Positions 16,493 to 25,596 of a DNA stretch of 64,000 nt are shown here, one piece after another. Below the pieces are notes generated by a model, which worked only from the letters and a program-made list of their open reading frames with translations, had not been told where the DNA came from and made no database searches. Source of the stretch: an uncultured Bacillota bacterium (lineage in GTDB: Bacteria; Bacillota; Clostridia; Oscillospirales; Oscillospiraceae); contig CANEFX010000014.1 in assembly GCA_947426945.1 (NCBI GenBank), positions 1-64,000 on the forward strand, read 5' to 3'. The position numbers and the translations under genes were made by a program. Every line of letters starts with the position of its first letter. Position 1 is the stretch's first letter.

Positions 16493-18466
16493 TCATGCCC
16501 CTCTGCTGAAAAGCTCAATCCGGCCCTCGCTCTCGACAACCTCCAGATCCCACAATTCTTGATAGACACTCAGGGGATAATATACCTCGTGATACCCCTG
16601 GATCAGGGGAAAGCGCAGCGTTCGGGAAACCCCCTCCTCCGTCCAGGAGAGCACTCCCTCTCCCCTGTCACGGAAGCTCTGATAAGTCACGCCATCCCAC
16701 ATGATCGTGCTTCCGCTGTCCAGCCACTGGCACTCGCAGCCGGTGCCGGGCAGCACATACCAGGCAGGAAGCATATACCTGCCGTCTACCCCCCGGGCGG
16801 CTGGGTAGCGGCTCCGGATCCCGTTCACATAGACCTGGGGCAGGTCCTCCCCGTAAAAACAGACGGTGCAGGAGCTCAAGCTCAGCTTCTCCGATTCCAG
16901 ATAGCTGAGCAGAAAATAATCACTGAAAAAGGGCTTTGTGTGGGTATAGTCCATGTTGTAATCCACGCTGTAGTACAGCGCCCCCGACCCTCGAGCCCGG
17001 GCCGCGGCAGCCTGATTCTGCCGGTCAAGCTGCCAGTTCTCCCAGCAGGGAGGGAGCCACATACCCAGCCGAACCATCGACAGCACGGCCAAGGCCCCGG
17101 CAGCCGGCCGGATGATCCGATCCTCTCCCTGCAGCTCTGCCGCCGCCCCGGTCAGCGCACACAGCGCAAACAGGTAGAAAGGGAGCATCGTCCGGTAGGA
17201 GGAACTGTTGGTTGCCGCCATCACGGCCACCGAGACGACGGCCAGCCCCAGCAGCGCCCCGATCTCCCTGGGTCCGGACAGCCAGAGTCCAAGGGCGGTC
17301 AGCGTCATCCCCAGCAGCAGCAGGCAGTAGGCCGCCACCGGCATAATCTTCAGCCCGACGCACACCAGACAGGTCAGAAGCAGGAGCGTCATTCCCCAAG
17401 AGAACGCCCTCCTTCCAGTGTTCCGGCAGCAGATACCTCCCAGGCACACAAACAGCACCCCCAGCAGGATCAGCATGGCGGGACAGTCGGCACACAGCCC
17501 CGCCTGGGCCAGGAAGGGCCGCTTCACCAATTCCAGGGCAGCGGGCGCCCTGCGCGCCAGGACAAAAAGCCCGCCGGCCGAGGCGAGGCTCAGACAGGCA
17601 ACCAGCGCCGCCGCTACCCGGCCTTTTCCCGTACGCCGCAGCCGACGCAGGGCCGCAAACAGCAGCCATACCGCCGCCGCGCACACTGCGGCGGCAGCCG
17701 CCTGTCCCTTCCGTTCCGACAGTCCCGAAAAGAGGATGCCCAGCCCCCGGCCGGTCTCCGCCTGAACACGGATATGGGTCCCGGGGGAGAGAAATATGGT
17801 ACACAGGCCAAGGACAGAGCAGAGCAGGCAGGCCGCACCGTATTTCAGCCTGGAGCGGTCAAAACGCAGCGCCGCCAAAACCGCCTCCAGCCCTACGGCG
17901 CAGGCCACCAGACCGGACTGCTCCGTTGTCGCCCCGCACAGGAAGCTGAGAAGCAGGGCGCCTGCCAGGGTCCGTCCCGACGCTCCGTTCACCGTTGTTT
18001 TTTTGACCGCGCACAGCTGGCCAAAAATCATCGCCGTGGGCAGCAAATAGTTGCAGCAGGCAGATATCCAGAGCACGCCCTCTACCATTATCGGGCGGGG
18101 CATCAGCAGAATACCGGCAAAAAACAGGACAAGGGAGGGCTGCACAGGTCCCTTTCGTTCCAAATACAGGCCGCTGAAATACCATATTCCCAGGCAGCAC
18201 AGCAGAACCGTCCCGGCAAACAGCCAGTTTCCGGCATACAGAATCAGGGTTGCGGCCGCGTGTACCAGCATCCGTCCGTTAAAGGTCCGGTAGTGCTCCG
18301 CCATCCGTCCCAGCCAGCCTGCAAGCCCACCGTCAAAAAACGTGCAGTAAAAAAAGTCGTCGGCGCTGTACACGGTGACAAGGGACAGCAGACACAGCCC
18401 TGCCGGCAGGGCCAGCAGGGCGGCGGCTTTTAAACGGAGGGCGGTGTTGAGTGGATACCGGCTCAT
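16493..18466 (-). CDS. Polytopic membrane protein, DUF6056-like (GT-C-like)
   Basis: 657 aa with about 13 hydrophobic helices in the first ~480 residues and a soluble C-terminal part. Near the first helix it has SADDFFYCTFF, an acidic DD pair in the first external loop. That is the hallmark of DUF6056 and related GT-C-fold lipid-linked glycosyltransferases, where the Asp is catalytic. The C-terminal domain (~480-657) is probably extracellular. The acceptor is unknown, and the family name is from memory of the pattern. It stands alone, with its own terminator. Confidence 0.6.
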   Translation of the reverse strand: MSRYPLNTALRLKAAALLALPAGLCLLSLVTVYSADDFFYCTFFDGGLAGWLGRMAEHYRTFNGRMLVHAAATLILYAGNWLFAGTVLLCCLGIWYFSGLYLERKGPVQPSLVLFFAGILLMPRPIMVEGVLWISACCNYLLPTAMIFGQLCAVKKTTVNGASGRTLAGALLLSFLCGATTEQSGLVACAVGLEAVLAALRFDRSRLKYGAACLLCSVLGLCTIFLSPGTHIRVQAETGRGLGILFSGLSERKGQAAAAAVCAAAVWLLFAALRRLRRTGKGRVAAALVACLSLASAGGLFVLARRAPAALELVKRPFLAQAGLCADCPAMLILLGVLFVCLGGICCRNTGRRAFSWGMTLLLLTCLVCVGLKIMPVAAYCLLLLGMTLTALGLWLSGPREIGALLGLAVVSVAVMAATNSSSYRTMLPFYLFALCALTGAAAELQGEDRIIRPAAGALAVLSMVRLGMWLPPCWENWQLDRQNQAAAARARGSGALYYSVDYNMDYTHTKPFFSDYFLLSYLESEKLSLSSCTVCFYGEDLPQVYVNGIRSRYPAARGVDGRYMLPAWYVLPGTGCECQWLDSGSTIMWDGVTYQSFRDRGEGVLSWTEEGVSRTLRFPLIQGYHEVYYPLSVYQELWDLEVVESEGRIELFSRGA

Positions 18467-18530
18467 AGCAGCTTCCTCGTCACAGCGGCCGCCCGGAACG
18501 GATGCACCGGGCGGCCGGTCAAGTAATCTG

Positions 18531-20573
18531 TCAGCACATTTTGGCCCCGGCGGGGATCTTGTCGTCCAGAATGAGCAGGTTCAGGGCCTCCTCGCCCTTC
18601 TCGGTGTGAACGGCGGAGATAAGCATGCCATTGGACTCCTGGCCCATCATCTTCCGGGAGGGCAGGTTTACGATAGCCATCAGAGTCTTGCCGATCAGAT
18701 CCTCTGGCTTGTACCACCTGGCGATGCCGGACAGGATCTGACGATCCACCCCGGTGCCGTCGTTCAGGGTAAACTTCAGCAGCTTTTCGCTCTTTTTTAC
18801 CGGTTGGCAGTCCTTCACCTTCACGGCCCGGAAATCGGACCTGCAGAAGGTATCGAAGTCCACCTTCTCCTCCAGCTGGGGCTCGATCTCCAACGCGGGG
18901 AGGGCCGCCTTTCTGGCGGCCGCTGAGGCCTCCTCCAGCTCCTTGACGGCCTTTTCCGCGTCGATGCGGGGGAAGAGATTCTCTCCCCGCCGGACGGTGA
19001 CAGTTTCAGGCAGGGAGCCCCAGGCGGCGGCGCTGTCCCAGGTGGAGCAGGCCTCGTCCGCGCCGATCTGACGCAGCACCTCGGCGGCAGAGGTCGGGAT
19101 AAAGGGGGTGAGCAGGATGGCGCTGACGCGCAGGGTCTCCAGCAGGTTATACATCACCCTGGCCATCCGGGGGCCGTTGGCCTCCATGTCTTTAGCCAGC
19201 ACCCAGGGGGCGTTCTCGTCGATATACTTGTTGACCCGGTCGATCACCTTGAAGATCTCGCTCAGAGCGTTCTGGAAGGCGAATTGCTCCATAGCGTCCT
19301 CGTAGCGGTTCCGGAGCCCCGCCGCCAGTGCGATCAGCTCCACGTCACAGGCTGTATCGCCCGGTTCGACAGTCGCTCCGATACAGCCAGGCCGGGCGCA
19401 GCGCTCCGCAAGACGAAGGTCCTCCTCAGATGGGCCGCAGCCGGAGGGCAGCGTACCGCCGAAATACTTACCCACCATGGACACGGTGCGGGAGAGCAGA
19501 TTGCCCAGGTCGTTGGCCAGGTCCACGTTGATGGTCTGGATCAGCGCCTCGTTGGAGAAGCTGCCGTCGGAACCGAAGGGGAAGGTGCGCAGCAGGAAGA
19601 AGCGCAGGGCGTCCACCCCGAACATCTCGGCCAGGATATAGGGGTCCACCACGTTGCCCTTGGACTTGGACATCTTGCCCCCGTCCAGCAGCAGCCAGCC
19701 GTGACCAAAGACCTTTTTGGGCAGGGGCTCGCCCAGACTCATAAGCATGGCGGGCCAAATGATGGAATGGAAGCGGACGATCTCCTTGCCCACAAAGTGG
19801 ACATCGGCGGGCCAGAACTTTTCGTAGTCGTCATATTCGTCATTTTCATAGCCCAGGGCGGTGATATAGTTGGACAGAGCGTCCACCCACACATACACCA
19901 CGTGGCCCGGGTCAAAGTCCACCGGGATGCCCCAGGTGAAGGAGGTGCGGGAGACGCACAGGTCCTCCAGGCCGGGCTTGATAAAGTTGTTCACCATCTC
20001 GTTGACCCGGGAGCGGGGCTCCAGAAAGTCGGTGTCCTCCAGCAGGTGCTGGATCCTGTCGGCGTACTTGGACAGGCGGAAGAAATAGGCCTCCTCCTCC
20101 GCATCCTGAACCTCTCTGCCGCAGTCGGGACACCTGCCGTCCACCAGCTGGGACTCCGTCCAGAAGGACTCGCAGGGCTTGCAGTACTTGCCTACGTACT
20201 TCCCCTTATAGATGTCGCCGTTGTCGTGCATTTTTTTGAAAATCTTCTGGATGGCGGACACATGGTAGTCGTCGGTGGTGCGGATAAAGCGGTCGTTGGA
20301 AATGTTCATCAGCTTCCACAGGTCCAGAATGCCCCGGTCTCCCTGGACGATGTTGTCCACAAACTCCTGTGGGGTAACCCCGGCCTCCCTTGCCTTGTCC
20401 TCAATCTTCTGGCCGTGTTCGTCGGTCCCGGTGAGGAACATCACCTCACAGCCGGTAAGCCGCTTATAGCGGGCCATGGCGTCGGTAGCCACGGTGCAGT
20501 AGGTGTGGCCGATGTGCAGCTTATCGCTGGGGTAATAGATAGGGGTGGTGATATAAAAACGTTTCTTCTCCAT
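18531..20573 (-). CDS. metG: Methionine--tRNA ligase with C-terminal tRNA-binding domain
   Basis: 680 aa. Class I aminoacyl-tRNA synthetase that charges tRNA(Met). It has YYPSDKLHIGHTYC with the HIGH signature (~20), a zinc-binding CKPC...CPDC insertion (~127-147), the KMSKSKGN catalytic loop (~300) and an anticodon-binding domain. After a Lys/Glu/Ala linker, an EMAP/Trbp111-type OB fold (~577-680) gives extra tRNA affinity. Length and order match the long Firmicute form. No T-box was seen in the short upstream region. Confidence 0.96.
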   Translation of the reverse strand: MEKKRFYITTPIYYPSDKLHIGHTYCTVATDAMARYKRLTGCEVMFLTGTDEHGQKIEDKAREAGVTPQEFVDNIVQGDRGILDLWKLMNISNDRFIRTTDDYHVSAIQKIFKKMHDNGDIYKGKYVGKYCKPCESFWTESQLVDGRCPDCGREVQDAEEEAYFFRLSKYADRIQHLLEDTDFLEPRSRVNEMVNNFIKPGLEDLCVSRTSFTWGIPVDFDPGHVVYVWVDALSNYITALGYENDEYDDYEKFWPADVHFVGKEIVRFHSIIWPAMLMSLGEPLPKKVFGHGWLLLDGGKMSKSKGNVVDPYILAEMFGVDALRFFLLRTFPFGSDGSFSNEALIQTINVDLANDLGNLLSRTVSMVGKYFGGTLPSGCGPSEEDLRLAERCARPGCIGATVEPGDTACDVELIALAAGLRNRYEDAMEQFAFQNALSEIFKVIDRVNKYIDENAPWVLAKDMEANGPRMARVMYNLLETLRVSAILLTPFIPTSAAEVLRQIGADEACSTWDSAAAWGSLPETVTVRRGENLFPRIDAEKAVKELEEASAAARKAALPALEIEPQLEEKVDFDTFCRSDFRAVKVKDCQPVKKSEKLLKFTLNDGTGVDRQILSGIARWYKPEDLIGKTLMAIVNLPSRKMMGQESNGMLISAVHTEKGEEALNLLILDDKIPAGAKMC

Positions 20574-20653
20574 GGTAACAGTCTCCCTTACTTTTCATAA
20601 TTTGGGGAACGCTGTATCGGAACACATAATCATACGTCCGCCGTTCCTGCGCG

Positions 20654-21517
20654 TTATTTATCCTTTTCTTCCTCCTCCACAGGAGGCATTCGCGTTGACA
20701 TCAGCCGCGCAGGCCAGGGCGGCCCAAAGGTGTTGCGCAGCAACGCACGGCTCAGGGCCAGGGCGGACAGGGAAAAGGCCAGAGTGGCGGCGGCGGTGAA
20801 CAGGTCCGGCCGGTCCGCAAGGGCGATAATCCCCACGGCGCTCCCTGTCAGCGCCAGAAAGGCGGTGTGCTGGCGGCGGGGCCGGCCGAAAAGGAATGCT
20901 GCGGCACGGTAATGGGCCAGGGTAAGCAGCAGCACAGCAAACAGCTCAAAGCCGTATTTCATCAGCACCGGCTCAACCCCGTGCTTTAAATGGGTGGCAA
21001 ACAGCCACACCAGCCCGGCCAGGGCGGGGAAGGGGGCCAGCCGGCACGCGACGGCGCTCAGTTCTCCACGATAAGCCGCCTTCCCTATCAGCACAATACC
21101 CACTCCAGCGGGCAGGCACAGGGCCGCCGCCAGCAGACGTGAGCCCGAATTGGCCACCGGATAGAGCTCCGGGGCGGACCGCCACAGCCTTAAGGCTTCC
21201 AGCCCGTCCTTCAGGCCCAGCGCCCCGGCCAGCACCAGCAGCAGACCGGCGGCGGCCAGAACGGTCATCTGTCCTGTCTCAGGGCTGGCGAAAGCGGGCA
21301 GAAAGTCCTCCGGCCCTTCCCCTTTCTCCCGGACCAGCACGGTAAAGGCTATAGCCAGCAGGCCCACCAGTCCCAGCAAAACAAAGGTGGCGGGATCGCC
21401 GTGGACAAACAGACCCGTCTCCGGCACATAGGCGCGGTGCAGCTGCCACCGCCGCAGGAGAAATCCCGCCGCGCCCCCGACCGCAGCCAGGGCGGGCAGA
21501 ACAACGTCTCTTCTCAT
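20654..21517 (-). CDS. Polytopic membrane protein of unknown function
   Basis: 287 aa with about eight hydrophobic helices and a charged, acidic tail (EEEEKDK). I recognise no family. It follows a small two-helix membrane protein gene and mnmA on the same strand, and metG lies 80 bp downstream. It has no signal peptide beyond the first helix and no catalytic motif. Confidence 0.75.
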   Translation of the reverse strand: MRRDVVLPALAAVGGAAGFLLRRWQLHRAYVPETGLFVHGDPATFVLLGLVGLLAIAFTVLVREKGEGPEDFLPAFASPETGQMTVLAAAGLLLVLAGALGLKDGLEALRLWRSAPELYPVANSGSRLLAAALCLPAGVGIVLIGKAAYRGELSAVACRLAPFPALAGLVWLFATHLKHGVEPVLMKYGFELFAVLLLTLAHYRAAAFLFGRPRRQHTAFLALTGSAVGIIALADRPDLFTAAATLAFSLSALALSRALLRNTFGPPWPARLMSTRMPPVEEEEKDK

Positions 21518-21593
21518 ATGCTGCAGTTCCTCTCGTTCAATTCCTGATAATGAAAGCTATCATATACCACATCGTCGGGAAAATCAATCCTTT

Positions 21594-21887
21594 TTACAGC
21601 CTGGACCCGCCGCTCTTTTTCCTGCCGAACAACAGCCACAGGGCGATGAGCAGCGCGATCACGGCGCCGGCCGTGCACAGGGCTCCGGCCAGCTGAGTAA
21701 TCAGCCCGTTGACCTCCAGCAGGGAAACGGCGGCCAGAAATACCAGATCGGACCACAGCAGCGCCCGTCCGGCGGGGTCCCAGCGGCTTTTTGCCCGCCT
21801 TTTTTCGTCGGCCAGCTTCTCCTGCTCCATCTGTCGCTTAAGGTCCACCGTGCGGCTGTGCTGACGTTTTCTGCTCTTCTTGGCCAT
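21594..21887 (-). CDS. Small two-helix membrane protein
   Basis: 97 aa from ATG 21887 (AAGGAGA 7 nt upstream, overlapping the mnmA stop region); the track adds 20 residues upstream that lack support. It has a basic N-terminus (MAKKSRKRQHSRTVDLKRQ), an amphipathic segment and two transmembrane helices (~44-62 and ~67-88) ending in FGRKKSG. Translation is probably coupled to mnmA. Function unknown. Confidence 0.7.
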   Translation of the reverse strand: MAKKSRKRQHSRTVDLKRQMEQEKLADEKRRAKSRWDPAGRALLWSDLVFLAAVSLLEVNGLITQLAGALCTAGAVIALLIALWLLFGRKKSGGSRL

Positions 21888-21900
21888 AGGGAATCTCCTT

Positions 21901-22953
21901 TCAGTCGGGAATGCTTCTTTCAATGACGGCTCCGCCCACAACCGCATCCCCGTCGTAGAGCGCCACGGTCTGGCCGGGAGTAATGGCCCGCTGGGGTTGA
22001 TCGAAGGTAAGTCGGATGGTCTCCTCTCCCGTCTGCTCCACTGCGCAGGGCTGCTCCGCCATGCGGTAGCGAACCCTGGCCCGGAGCCGGAGGGGGCCGT
22101 CCAGGCGGCTGCAAGCGATGAGATTTAAGTCTTTCGCCTCCAGGGTCCGTGTGAAGAGGCCCTCATTGTCCGAGAGGACCACAGCATTGCCCTCGGGGCA
22201 AATCTCCTTCACATACAGCCGCCCGCTGGTGGAGGACACCCCCAGTCCCCGGCGCTGGCCTACGGTATAGTCAACCAGGCCGGTGTGCCGACCCAGTTCT
22301 CGCCCCGCCTCGTCCAGATAGGGTCCGGCCGGGTAGTTCCGCCCAGTGTAGCGGCGAAGAAAGGCCCCATAGTCCCCGTCGGGGATGAAGCAAATGTCCT
22401 GGCTGTCTCCCTTTTGGGCGTTGGACAAGCCGGCCTCGGCGGCAATGGCCCGGACCTCCTCCTTGGACAGCCCCCCCAGAGGAAACAGCGCCCGTGAGAG
22501 CTGCGCCTGGGTGAGCATGGCCAGCACATAGCTCTGGTCCTTGTCCGGATGAGCGGCCTTCTTCAGCAGCCAGCGGCCCGACCCGGCGTCGTACGACTTT
22601 TGTGCGTAGTGGCCGGTAGCCAGAGCGTCGCAGCCCAATTCCTCTGCTTTTTGAAGCAGCGCCCCGAATTTGATGGCCCGGTTGCACAGGACGCAGGGGT
22701 TGGGGGTGCGGCCCCGCTCATACTCTGCCGCAAAGGGCTGAACCACCCTGGATTCAAATTCCCGGCGCATATCCAGCGTCCGGTGGGGAAATCCCAGGTG
22801 AGCGGCCGCGGCTGCGGCCTCCGTCCCTCCTTCCCCGCCGTCGAAGAGGCGGAGGGTCAGCCCCAGCAGGCTCCTCCCCTCCCTCAGAAGGAGCAGGGCG
22901 GCGGCGGAGCTGTCCACGCCGCCGCTCATGGCGGCGGCAGTCATATGGTCCAT
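21901..22953 (-). CDS. mnmA: tRNA-specific 2-thiouridylase MnmA
   Basis: 350 aa. Thiolates U34 of tRNA(Lys/Glu/Gln). The PP-loop ATP-pyrophosphatase motif AAAMSGGVDSSAAALL is near the N-terminus, the first catalytic Cys is in RTPNPCVLCNRAIKFG, and the second is in KGDSQDICFIPDGDYG. ATG 22953 with GGAGG 5 nt upstream is preferred; the ATG at 22971 is also possible. The gene is divergent from nrdD and heads a run with two membrane proteins. Confidence 0.94.
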   Translation of the reverse strand: MDHMTAAAMSGGVDSSAAALLLLREGRSLLGLTLRLFDGGEGGTEAAAAAAHLGFPHRTLDMRREFESRVVQPFAAEYERGRTPNPCVLCNRAIKFGALLQKAEELGCDALATGHYAQKSYDAGSGRWLLKKAAHPDKDQSYVLAMLTQAQLSRALFPLGGLSKEEVRAIAAEAGLSNAQKGDSQDICFIPDGDYGAFLRRYTGRNYPAGPYLDEAGRELGRHTGLVDYTVGQRRGLGVSSTSGRLYVKEICPEGNAVVLSDNEGLFTRTLEAKDLNLIACSRLDGPLRLRARVRYRMAEQPCAVEQTGEETIRLTFDQPQRAITPGQTVALYDGDAVVGGAVIERSIPD

Positions 22954-23117
22954 AAAAACCTCCATGGGCATTTTGCTGAATTTTCCTCCAAAGTATACCA
23001 CATTTCTCCCGCCCTGGCAACTCAAACCCCTGGAAAGACAGGGCCTTGCGGAAAAAACCAGGCGTAAAAAAAGGGAAAATACATCTTGTATTTTTTAGGC
23101 AAATAATTTTAAAGTTG

Positions 23118-23133
23118 ACACAAGATATAGTAG
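23118..23133 (+). promoter_or_regulatory. Candidate NrdR box
   Basis: ACACAAGATATAGTAG matches 13 of 16 positions of the NrdR-box consensus acaCwAtATaTwgtgt and overlaps the -35 element of nrdD. A second box would be expected about 31 bp downstream; only a poor match lies there. Confidence 0.5.
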
Positions 23134-23159
23134 ACAAAGGAAACTGGATGTGCTATAAT
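23131..23159 (+). promoter_or_regulatory. Sigma-A promoter of nrdD
   Basis: TAGACA (23131-23136), a 17-bp spacer and a perfect TATAAT (23154-23159) with an extended TGC. A TTGACA at 23115-23120 is too far upstream (33 bp) to pair with it. Confidence 0.75.
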
Positions 23160-23234
23160 CCACTTTGCGTCCATACTCTGGAGGTCCGCCTCCAGCGGAA
23201 AATAGACCCTTTTACCAACGAGAGGAGAACAGGA

Positions 23235-25361
23235 ATGAAAGTTATCAAACGGGACGGAACCAGCGTGGACTATGACCGCAGCAAGATCGTTACCGCCATT
23301 GAAAAGGCTAACGCTGAGGTCCCTGAGGAGGAGCGTCTGAACCGGGAGGGGATTGACGCCATCATTGACAGCATCGAGGCTCAGCGACGACCCCGCATCC
23401 TGGTGGAGGACATCCAGGATCTGGTGGAGCAGGGTCTGGTGGAACGCAATATGTTCCATCTGGCCAAGACCTATATCATCTACCGCTACAACCGGGCTCT
23501 GGTCCGCAAGGCCAACACTACCGACGAATCCATTCTGGCCCTGCTGCGCAACGAAAATAAGGAACTGGCTGAGGAGAACTCCAACAAGAACACCATGATC
23601 GCCGCCACCCAGCGGGACTACATCGCCGGCGAGGTGAGCCGGGACCTGACCCGGCGCATCCTGCTGCCCGAGCATATTTCCAGGGCCCACGACGAGGGAA
23701 CCATCCACTTCCACGACGCGGACTATTTTGTCCAACCCATCTTCAACTGCTGCCTGATTAATATCGGCGACATGCTGGAGAACGGCACCGTGATGAACGG
23801 CAAGCTTATCGAGAGCCCCAAGACCTTTCAGGTGGCCTGCACCGTCACCACCCAGATCATTGCCTGCGTGGCCTCCAACCAATATGGCGGCCAAAGCGTG
23901 GATCTGCGCCACCTGGGCAGGTATCTGCGCAAAAGCCGGGAGAAGTTCAAGGCTCATATCTCCTATGAGTGTGCCGGCAAAGTGGACGAGGAAACCATGG
24001 AGCGCCTGGTCATGGACCAGCTTCGCATGGAACTGAAAAACGGGGTGCAGACCCTCCAGTATCAGATCAACACTCTGATGACCACCAACGGCCAGTCTCC
24101 CTTTGTCACCCTTTTCCTCAACCTCCGGGAGGATGACCCCTACGTTGAAGAGAACGCCATGATTATCGAGGAGGTCCTCCGCCAGCGGCTGGAGGGCATC
24201 AAAAATGAGTCCGGCGTTTACATCACCCCCGCCTTCCCCAAGCTGGTCTACGTGCTGGACGAGCACAACTGCCTCAAGGGGGGCAGGTACGACTATCTCA
24301 CCGAGCTGGCCGTGAAGTGCTCCGCCAAGCGGATGTACCCCGACTACATCTCCGCCAAGAAGATGCGTGAGAATTACCAGGGCAACGTCTTTTCTCCCAT
24401 GGGGTGCCGCTCCTTCCTGGCTCCCTGGAAGGACGAAAACGGAAACTACAAGTTTGAGGGCCGGTTTAACCAGGGGGTGGTCTCCCTCAACCTGCCCCAG
24501 ATCGGCATCCTGGCCCATGGCGACGAGGAAAAATTCTGGCCGCTTCTGGAGGACCGGCTCCAGCTGTGCTTCGAAGCTATTATGTGCCGCCACAACGCCC
24601 TGAAGAAGGTGCGCTCTGACTCCTCCCCCATCCACTGGCAGTACGGCGCCATCGCCCGCCTGCCCAAGGGCGCCTCCATTGAGCCTCTGCTCTACGGCGG
24701 CTACTCCTCCATCTCTCTGGGCTATATCGGCCTGTATGAGCTGACCAAGCTGATCACCGGCGTCAGCCACACCCAGCCCGGAGGCACCGAGTTTGCCCTG
24801 AAGGTCATGAACCGGCTGCGCCGCGCCTGCGACGACTGGAAAGCGGAGACCAACATCGGCTTTGCCCTCTACGGCACCCCCGCCGAGAGCCTGTGCTACC
24901 GCTTTGCCCGCATCGACAAGGAGCGCTTCGGCACCATTCCTGACGTTACCGACAAGGGCTACTACACCAACAGCTACCACGTGGATGTGCGGGAACACAT
25001 CGACGCCTTCGACAAATTTACCTTCGAGAGCCAGTTTCAGAAGATCTCCACCGGCGGCTGCATCTCCTATGTGGAGATTCCCAACATGCGCCACAACCTG
25101 GAGGCCCTGAAGGACGTGGTCCGGTTTATCTACGACAACATTCAGTACGCCGAGTTCAACACCAAGAGCGACTATTGCCAGTGCTGCGGCTACGATGGAG
25201 AGATCGAAATCAACGAGGAGTTCCAGTGGGAGTGCCCTGTGTGCCACAACACCGACCAGTCCAGGATGAACGTCACCCGGCGCACCTGCGGCTACTTGGG
25301 TGAGAACTTCTGGAACGTGGGTAAGACCAAGGAGATTAAGGCGAGGGTGTTGCACCTGTAA
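23235..25361 (+). CDS. nrdD: Anaerobic (class III) ribonucleoside-triphosphate reductase
   Basis: 708 aa. Reduces NTPs to dNTPs using a glycyl radical in strict anaerobes. The N-terminal ATP-cone (MKVIKRDGTSVDYDRSKIVTA, ~1-95) senses dATP/ATP; the barrel follows. A C-terminal zinc site is CQCCGYDG...CPVCHNTD (~645-665), and the radical glycine is in RTCGYLG (~685). ATG 23235 follows AGGAGAACAGGA; the track start is 63 codons too early and lies upstream of the promoter. The activase nrdG is two genes downstream. Regulation by NrdR is suggested by the box in its promoter. Confidence 0.97.
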   Translation: MKVIKRDGTSVDYDRSKIVTAIEKANAEVPEEERLNREGIDAIIDSIEAQRRPRILVEDIQDLVEQGLVERNMFHLAKTYIIYRYNRALVRKANTTDESILALLRNENKELAEENSNKNTMIAATQRDYIAGEVSRDLTRRILLPEHISRAHDEGTIHFHDADYFVQPIFNCCLINIGDMLENGTVMNGKLIESPKTFQVACTVTTQIIACVASNQYGGQSVDLRHLGRYLRKSREKFKAHISYECAGKVDEETMERLVMDQLRMELKNGVQTLQYQINTLMTTNGQSPFVTLFLNLREDDPYVEENAMIIEEVLRQRLEGIKNESGVYITPAFPKLVYVLDEHNCLKGGRYDYLTELAVKCSAKRMYPDYISAKKMRENYQGNVFSPMGCRSFLAPWKDENGNYKFEGRFNQGVVSLNLPQIGILAHGDEEKFWPLLEDRLQLCFEAIMCRHNALKKVRSDSSPIHWQYGAIARLPKGASIEPLLYGGYSSISLGYIGLYELTKLITGVSHTQPGGTEFALKVMNRLRRACDDWKAETNIGFALYGTPAESLCYRFARIDKERFGTIPDVTDKGYYTNSYHVDVREHIDAFDKFTFESQFQKISTGGCISYVEIPNMRHNLEALKDVVRFIYDNIQYAEFNTKSDYCQCCGYDGEIEINEEFQWECPVCHNTDQSRMNVTRRTCGYLGENFWNVGKTKEIKARVLHL

Positions 25362-25372
25362 ATGATTTTTGT

Positions 25373-25398
25373 AGGGGGCGGCCCGAAGGCCGCCCTCT
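25373..25398 (+). terminator. GC-rich hairpin after nrdD
   Basis: An 11-bp stem (AGGGGGCGGCC/GGCCGCCCTCT, one G-U pair) with a CGAA tetraloop, and only a weak T-rich tail further on. It may act as a partial terminator or mRNA stabiliser, setting nrdD above nrdG expression. Confidence 0.55.
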
Positions 25399-25431
25399 GT
25401 CTGTGTTTTGTTCTGACGGGGGGAAACAGAT

Positions 25432-25578
25432 ATGAAGAGCATAAAGACCATACTGCTGGGAATTGCGGTAATTTTATTCGGCGGTGTGCTGATGATTGAC
25501 ACGGCCGTTTCAGCTGGAGAGGTATGCATCCTGATCGGACTGGCGCTTGCTGTCATTGGTTTTTGTAGAAAAGACTAA
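25432..25578 (+). CDS. 48-aa two-helix membrane peptide between nrdD and nrdG
   Basis: Too short for the ORF track. ATG 25432 has a G-rich site (GGGGGGAAACAG) upstream and the frame ends TAA 25576-25578. The product starts MKSIKTILLGIAVILFGG and ends IGLALAVIGFCRKD: two hydrophobic helices, a positive start and a short polar tail. nrdG follows 18 bp later on the same strand, so it is probably co-transcribed. No function can be assigned. Confidence 0.6.
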   Translation: MKSIKTILLGIAVILFGGVLMIDTAVSAGEVCILIGLALAVIGFCRKD

Positions 25579-25596
25579 AGAAGGGGCATCGGAAAT

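Noticed and set aside
16463-18433. 656-aa plus-strand ORF opposite the DUF6056-like gene
   Set aside because: Pro/Gln/Arg-rich antisense frame; the minus-strand frame encodes regular membrane helices and has proper signals.
20574-20653. T-box or S-box leader for metG
   Set aside because: The gap is short and no T-box core, specifier loop or terminator was seen.
23115-23120. TTGACA as the nrdD -35
   Set aside because: 33 bp from the TATAAT; TAGACA at 17 bp fits better.
23109-25556. 815-aa minus-strand ORF opposite nrdD
   Set aside because: Shadow of nrdD in GC-rich sequence; Val/Gly/His/Leu-rich, no domain, no start signal.
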